The notes below the pieces were generated by a model. It did not search any database, was not told the origin of the DNA, and saw nothing but the letters and a program-made list of their open reading frames with translations. A stretch of 7,139 nucleotides of DNA from an uncultured Ruminococcus sp. Lineage in GTDB: Bacteria > Bacillota > Clostridia > Oscillospirales > Ruminococcaceae. Location of the stretch: positions 1 through 7,139 of the forward strand of contig CAMWXM010000148.1 of the NCBI GenBank assembly GCA_947178195.1, in the 5' to 3' direction. A program made the translations under genes and the position numbers. Positions 3,631-7,139 of this stretch are shown in pieces (within the stretch, counting starts at the first letter, position 1; each line of letters opens with the position of its first letter).

Positions 3631-5672
3631 TCTAACCCCCAATAATTAATAACGCTCATTACTTCATCTGCGTAATCTGATGCTGTAGCATATCCTGCTG
3701 ATTGTAACCCTTGTGCCCATCCATTTAAATCGGTAATTTCAAGTTCAAATAAAAAGTCATATCTACTATTTTCTCTTAAAAATTTAGAATGATCTATTAT
3801 TGATTCTTCATAACTGTTATAAGCTCTAAAATCATCATAAATACTGTATCTATTACCGTTCTCATCTTCTTCTTCAGTTAAACAATTAACACTTCCAGCT
3901 GTTCCTACTCCTTTAATTCCAAAAAGATTATAACTGCAAACACTTGAAAAACGATCATATGGAACTTTATGACCATAATCCGACTCCAAGCATGCTTGAG
4001 CTGCAACAATTGCAGCAGGAACTTTAGTGTTTTTTTCCGCCATTTTTGCATTGTTATAAACTGGCTCTATAAAATCAATTTTATATTGTTCAATATTTTT
4101 TTCAGGTGCCTTCCATTTTGACATCCCACACTCACCATGCTTGCATCCCGGTGCGCCTTTTTTCATTTTTACTTTATCTTCAGCAGAAGCTCTACTATAT
4201 GTTAAAATATTTTTTGCCTTTTGAGAAATTTCACCATTGCCACCGTCATATTCATAATTAATATCACCTTTGGCAACGCAATATGCCCAATCCCATTGAG
4301 AATTAACTGTTATATGCCCACTAGGATCAACATATCTTAAGGGATTGTTTCTGCAATAGGTATAGAGGTTCAAACTTAGCGGATCAGATTTTCTTCCGGC
4401 GAATGAGTCACGGCTGATAAATCTGCCTGTTGTCGGATTGTAGTACCTTGCTCTAAGATAAATCGTACCCGTTTCAGTATCATAGTATTCACCGCAGTAA
4501 CGGAACGCATTGGTATCGTTTTTGTCGATATTTTTCTCAACGCCGAAAGCGTCATAAGTATACTTCTTTGTTACCTTACCATCTTTATCAGTAAGATTTA
4601 CAACATCACCGTGAGCGTTCTGAGTGTAATAGGTATATTCAGACTTATCACCGTTTCTGTAGTTGTACTTAGCGACAAGATTTGTGCCACGGATATAGCA
4701 GTCCGCCTCGTAGAACTGATTGTCGATAACGTCCGCAATGATCTGCTTGCTGCCGTCCCAGACATGATTTATTGTCTGACCATCAACAGTCTTTTCATAG
4801 CGCAAGCCGCTTACATTATACTTGTAGCTTGCAGTTGTTTCACCGTCAGTGAATCCAATAAGCTGATTCAAACCGTCATAAGTGTTAGTCTCAGTCTTGC
4901 CATCAGCAACCTTTTTTACCTGATTTCCGTTGGAATCGTAGGTATAGAATGTTTGCTTAACATTGTCCTGAAGTTTGAGAGCATTCTCATCTTCAACAGT
5001 TTTTGTTTCCTTCTGAAGCAGCGCTGTGTACTTGCCGTTTACTGAATATTCGTAAACAGTTTCATAATTTTCAGTACCTGTTGCCGTCATCTTGGAACGG
5101 TTTCCATAATCGTCATACTCATATGAATAAGTATCGGAAGTTTTGTTTCCAACCTTAACCGATTCTTCAGTCAGTCTTTTCAGACCGTCATACTCATACT
5201 CTGTAGTTTCTATTATACCACCTTCATTGCGCTTTTTGCAAGCGTCAGAACCATCAAAATAATAGGAATATTCATAGCTGGATATGGTACTATTACCTGA
5301 TTTATTTTCAATCTTTGTAATTCTGTTTGCTTTGTTGTAGGTATATGTCGAAACTACACCGTTTGCAAGAGTTTCAGACTTCTTGTTGCCGTTTGCATCA
5401 TAGGTGTAAGAAGCCGTTTCATTTCCTGATTCTTTGACCTTAACGATACGCATTTCGCCGTCGTATTCATAAGTCTTATCTGAATAAAGCAATAAATGAT
5501 ACTGACCTGTAAGTTCTTCTCTTACATATGGTGAAATACCCTCATAGAAATATCCTCTGAAAATGGCATAACCATTTCCGTCAGCTTCTGTTTCGGTATA
5601 TTTTCTGCCAAGAACGTCGTAAATTGTAGTTGTTGTCAGACCGTTACTTACGGATTTCTTGACTCTTCCCAT
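3627..5672 (-). CDS. RHS/YD-repeat protein with C-terminal GH73 glucosaminidase tip (5'-truncated)
   Basis: Residues 1-380 are YD repeats (for example SYTYDANGNKKSETLANG, SSYEYSYYFDGSD). About 380-453 form the RHS-associated core (YLRARYYNPTTGRFISRD ... NPLRYVDPSGH), where the variable tip normally begins. After a linker, residues 526-681 match GH73 N-acetylglucosaminidases (FlgJ/LytG type): AAQACLESDYG with catalytic Glu563, NLFGIKG at 582-588, DDFRAYNSYEESIIDHSKFL, and GYATASDYADEVMSVI at the end. It should cut peptidoglycan glycan strands. The frame is open upstream to 5726 (GKSYEYDN are further repeat residues) but has no ribosome site, signal peptide or the long N-terminus of WapA-like proteins. 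So it is a remnant or displaced 'orphan' tip unless recombined with a full gene. Its stop overlaps the immunity-like gene. Confidence 0.88.
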   Translation of the reverse strand: MGRVKKSVSNGLTTTTIYDVLGRKYTETEADGNGYAIFRGYFYEGISPYVREELTGQYHLLLYSDKTYEYDGEMRIVKVKESGNETASYTYDANGNKKSETLANGVVSTYTYNKANRITKIENKSGNSTISSYEYSYYFDGSDACKKRNEGGIIETTEYEYDGLKRLTEESVKVGNKTSDTYSYEYDDYGNRSKMTATGTENYETVYEYSVNGKYTALLQKETKTVEDENALKLQDNVKQTFYTYDSNGNQVKKVADGKTETNTYDGLNQLIGFTDGETTASYKYNVSGLRYEKTVDGQTINHVWDGSKQIIADVIDNQFYEADCYIRGTNLVAKYNYRNGDKSEYTYYTQNAHGDVVNLTDKDGKVTKKYTYDAFGVEKNIDKNDTNAFRYCGEYYDTETGTIYLRARYYNPTTGRFISRDSFAGRKSDPLSLNLYTYCRNNPLRYVDPSGHITVNSQWDWAYCVAKGDINYEYDGGNGEISQKAKNILTYSRASAEDKVKMKKGAPGCKHGECGMSKWKAPEKNIEQYKIDFIEPVYNNAKMAEKNTKVPAAIVAAQACLESDYGHKVPYDRFSSVCSYNLFGIKGVGTAGSVNCLTEEEDENGNRYSIYDDFRAYNSYEESIIDHSKFLRENSRYDFLFELEITDLNGWAQGLQSAGYATASDYADEVMSVINYWGLE

Positions 5673-5707
5673 ATTGTCATATTCGTAAGACTTACCTCTT
5701 CTTTCTT

Positions 5708-5827
5708 TTAAACAATTGCTTTTGCATTAAAATTAATAGTATCCTCACGAACACCGTCGCTGCTTGTGTCTAACGCCATGAGCGTAATATCTCCGGTTAA
5801 AACGCAGCCCAACGCAGTGACAGTCAT
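5708..5827 (-). pseudogene. Fragment resembling the end of a DNRLRE/CBM96-type domain
   Basis: A 39-codon frame reads MTVTALGCVLTGDITLMALD and ends TINFNAKAIV. The pattern 'VTALxxxxLTGDITLxxxDTS...INFNAKxA' resembles the last strands of DNRLRE/CBM96-type domains, which occur in the N-terminal part of RHS proteins of Gram-positive bacteria. It ends about where the domain's last strand should follow, and its stop lies in a frame different from the RHS frame that opens at 5726. There is no ribosome site, and a TAA directly precedes the ATG. I read it as a leftover of the missing RHS N-terminus after internal deletion and frameshift. The domain match is from memory. Confidence 0.4.
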
Positions 5828-6079
5828 ATTTTAAAAGAAAACAATACATTTTCAGAAGATGATGTAGCTGATTTGTTTCAAAGAATGTCTCGCAAGAATA
5901 TATTAAAGTCTGAATATGGAATAAAAATTGTTCAAGAGATGATTTTTACAGCCATATCTCAATACCACGAACAGCTTAGAGAAAAATTACTTGAGAGTGG
6001 TATTGATATAGGTGAATTCGATAAAGACAGCACACCACTTCGTGACGGGTACAACAAACTTAAATCGCTTGACGAATAG
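5801..6079 (+). pseudogene. C-terminal fragment of an unrecognised plus-strand gene
   Basis: The frame is open from 5801 (after a TAA) to the stop at 6077-6079. From about 5828 it looks like genuine protein: SHILKENNTFSEDDVADLFQ, then MSRKNILKSEYGIKIVQEMI, and a charged helical end (SGIDIGEFDKDSTPLRDGYN). There is no ATG with a ribosome site; possible starts are a TTG at 5873 and an ATG at 5885, both unsupported. It is the only plus-strand coding signal in the window and it begins just where the minus-strand RHS remnant begins, so I take it as a gene that lost its 5' end at that junction. I do not recognise the family. Its end overlaps the convergent 46-residue gene by 20 bases. Confidence 0.42.
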
Positions 6080-6200
6080 ATTTTATAATCTTTTCGTACC
6101 TTTTTCTCGCTGTGTTAAAAAAAGCTGTTTCTTTTTCAGGTAAGATATATTGTATATGAAGATTTTTTCCATCTGTAATTTTTCTAACCTTAACTTTCAT
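6060..6200 (-). CDS. 46-residue basic hypothetical protein
   Basis: The protein begins MKVKVRKITDGKNLHIQYIL and ends with a Lys/Arg-rich helix (NTARKRYEKIIKSIRQAI). It has no named domain that I recognise; a strand-strand-helix, nucleic-acid-binding type of small protein is possible. The ATG at 6200-6198 is supported by AAAGGACGGTGA at good spacing, which is the main reason to call it a gene. It lies 83 bases after the XRE regulator, behind a structured leader, and its 3' end overlaps the convergent plus-strand fragment (6060-6079). It may itself have been shortened at that overlap. Confidence 0.62.
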   Translation of the reverse strand: MKVKVRKITDGKNLHIQYILPEKETAFFNTARKRYEKIIKSIRQAI

Positions 6201-6221
6201 TATTTTCACCGTCCTTTCTTA

Positions 6222-6277
6222 GTCTGCCTCATCAGTACCGGGAGACTATCTCCGGCAGACAGCGGCATATTCCGCTG
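6222..6277 (-). promoter_or_regulatory. Two-hairpin leader before the 46-residue gene
   Basis: CAGCGG/CCGCTG (6260-6265, 6272-6277) makes one hairpin. GTCTGCC/GGCAGAC (6222-6228, 6254-6260) enclosing GGAGA/TCTCC (6241-6245, 6249-6253) makes a second that shares one base with the first. On the minus strand they lie between the XRE stop and the ribosome site of the 46-residue gene. No T-run follows, so a role in translation or message stability is more likely than termination. Confidence 0.45.
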
Positions 6278-6283
6278 TTTCGG

Positions 6284-6574
6284 CTATAAAATAACTTTGC
6301 AATGATATTGACCGCATCTGTTACATCGTCTGTAACACTGCAGATCGCACTCTCCGTCTGTTTCGCTTATCTGTTTCTTTTCATCGTATATCAGATAATC
6401 GGTTGTGCATTTAAGAGATTTCGCAAGCGCACCTAATATCTTAGCGGTTGGCATGTAATTACCATTTTCAATTCCCGATAAATATGATTGAGATATACCG
6501 GTTTGATGTGATAATTCCGGTTGAGATATTCTTAGAAGCGTTCGCCTGAATCTTACTTTTTCGCCTAATGTCAT
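6284..6574 (-). CDS. XRE-family regulator with a cysteine-rich C-terminal tail (96 aa)
   Basis: Residues 3-62 are a Cro/CI-type helix-turn-helix (TLGEKVRFRRTLLRISQPEL, then TGISQSYLSGIENG as turn and recognition helix, ending TTDYLI). The last 21 residues are unusual: Cys76, 80, 84, 87 and 92 plus His91, in the order CDLQC, YRRCNRC, GQYHC, enough ligands for one zinc or iron site or for thiol switching. The start is the ATG at 6574, with AAGGATGA at correct spacing; an ATG nine bases upstream is part of that ribosome site's surroundings and is too close to AAGG. It follows the 37-residue gene by 28 bases, so they are probably one operon. A metal- or redox-responsive repressor is a reasonable guess, not shown. 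Confidence 0.88.
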   Translation of the reverse strand: MTLGEKVRFRRTLLRISQPELSHQTGISQSYLSGIENGNYMPTAKILGALAKSLKCTTDYLIYDEKKQISETDGECDLQCYRRCNRCGQYHCKVIL

Positions 6575-6602
6575 TAAAATCATCCTTTCGTTAAATTCGA
6601 TA

Positions 6603-6716
6603 TCATAACTTGAATACTGTTGCGTACTCTGAAATTTTCACATCTGGAAATGTTCTTGTTATTTTCTTTAATGGTGTTTCAGAGTTGTAAACAGAAGTAA
6701 GTGGCTTATGTACCAT
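6603..6716 (-). CDS. 37-residue hypothetical protein
   Basis: This short frame reads MVHKPLTSVYNSETPLKKIT and ends RTFPDVKISEYATVFKL. AAAGG stands nine bases before the ATG at 6716-6714, which supports translation. Another ATG seven bases upstream opens a 17-codon frame that ends quickly and is less convincing. The protein is soluble and slightly basic with no motif known to me. It lies 56 bases after the right-hand gene and 28 bases before the XRE start, so it belongs to the same minus-strand unit. Confidence 0.5.
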   Translation of the reverse strand: MVHKPLTSVYNSETPLKKITRTFPDVKISEYATVFKL

Positions 6717-6757
6717 TTCATATAACCTTTCTACTGTTTAACAAAACGCTCTTCAGA

Positions 6758-6772
6758 AATGCTATCAGCATT
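6758..6772. repeat. Small perfect inverted repeat between genes
   Basis: AATGCT and AGCATT flank a 3-base centre immediately after the stop codon of the right-edge gene. It could be a weak hairpin or an operator half-site pair; no T-run follows on the minus strand, so it is not a clear terminator. Confidence 0.3.
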
Positions 6773-7138
6773 CTATTCGCACTTTTTCTCCAGCTTTTCA
6801 GGCTTAACAGGATTTTCAGAATCAGCACAATATTCATGAAGAACTGAGGGCAATTTCTCCTTTAATTCTTTAAATATTCTTTCTGAATCTTTATCTGATA
6901 ATTTTGGTACTGACATTGATATCTTCATATCTATTTGAGAAATGTCCAGAATATCATAAATCACAACCCAGATATCCATCGGTATGTCAAAACTGTCGGT
7001 TTTATCTGTATTCTTTCTGAATTCGCTGATCATATTATTTATGATGTTGTAATATACGATTGGAATGTCATTTTCATTGATTTTCACGATTATATTTTTT
7101 ATTAATTCAACAACTTCATAACACGAGTCACGCTCTGA
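6773..7138 (-). CDS. Unrecognised protein, 5' end beyond the right edge
   Basis: The frame is open from the stop at 6775-6773 to the right edge, giving at least 121 codons. A GTG at 7087 could start a 104-residue protein (KINENDIPIVYYNIINNMIS...), but no ribosome site precedes it, and the upstream codons (SERDSCYEVVELIKNIIV) look like normal protein, so the true start is probably outside the window. Visible features are alternating hydrophobic strands and helices (DIPMDIWVVIYDILDISQID), then a lysine-rich helix (DKDSERIFKELKEKLPSVLH) and a charged tail ending EKLEKKCE. There is no signal peptide or membrane span in the visible part. I do not recognise the family. It is the first visible gene of the unit that continues with the 37-residue protein and the XRE regulator. 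Confidence 0.7.
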   Translation of the reverse strand, partial: SERDSCYEVVELIKNIIVKINENDIPIVYYNIINNMISEFRKNTDKTDSFDIPMDIWVVIYDILDISQIDMKISMSVPKLSDKDSERIFKELKEKLPSVLHEYCADSENPVKPEKLEKKCE

Positions 7139-7139
7139 T

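Noticed and set aside
3631..3642. TTG start four codons upstream for the immunity-like protein
   Set aside because: The GGGGG ribosome site lies between this TTG and the ATG at 3630, and the ATG forms the usual ATGA overlap with the RHS stop.
4611..5045. A 144-codon plus-strand frame resembling a hydrophobic membrane protein
   Set aside because: It is antisense to the YD repeats of the RHS gene. Tyr/Asp/Thr-rich repeats give Ile/Val-rich antisense frames, and it lacks a ribosome site.
6575..6583. Earlier ATG start for the XRE regulator at 6583
   Set aside because: It overlaps the ribosome site AAGGATGA that serves the ATG at 6574, and the HTH family begins at the later Met.
1..7139. CRISPR array, tRNA or rRNA genes, insertion sequence ends
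   Set aside because: No regularly spaced direct repeats, no cloverleaf or rRNA-like stretches and no transposase were seen on either strand.

Overview
The window looks like accessory DNA from a low-to-moderate GC Firmicute, most likely a gut Clostridia of the Ruminococcus/Oscillospiraceae type. This rests on strong AGGAGG-type ribosome sites, GTG starts, and an integration/regulation module of a kind common in conjugative and mobilisable elements of those bacteria: XRE regulator, small zinc ribbon, sigma-like factor, MazF, DUF3789-like peptide and serine recombinase. The genus is an inference. Apart from one truncated plus-strand fragment, every gene reads on the minus strand, so the text below runs from right to left.

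Right part (7139-6060): a run of short genes. It starts with the 3' part of an unrecognised gene cut by the window edge, then a 37-residue protein, an XRE regulator with an unusual cysteine-rich tail, a structured leader and a 46-residue basic protein. At about 5801-5830 the sequence changes abruptly. A plus-strand coding fragment (to 6079) and a minus-strand fragment resembling the end of a DNRLRE/CBM96-type domain (5827-5708) meet head to head, and both lack their 5' ends. This reads as an old recombination or deletion scar.

Centre (5726-2983): a 5'-truncated RHS/YD-repeat gene that keeps several repeats, a complete RHS core ending in a DPSG motif, and a C-terminal tip that is a GH73-type N-acetylglucosaminidase with its catalytic Glu and NLFGIKG motif. 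Its stop codon overlaps (ATGA) the start of a membrane-anchored, outward-facing protein built from two copies of a domain of about 57 residues. I infer a polymorphic toxin tip acting on peptidoglycan, with an immunity protein working outside the membrane. This is the most interesting system in the window.

Left part (2878-1): the mobile-element module. In order it holds an XRE regulator, a palindrome, a Com-like zinc ribbon, two tandem terminators, a sigma-70 region-4-like protein, a gene-poor hairpin-rich stretch of about 575 bases (probably a structured minus-strand RNA), mazF, a 52-residue protein overlapping mazF by 8 bases, a 39-residue DUF3789-like membrane peptide and the N-terminal catalytic part of a large serine recombinase that runs off the left edge. 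No mazE-like antitoxin gene lies next to mazF. I saw no tRNA, rRNA, CRISPR array or insertion sequence.
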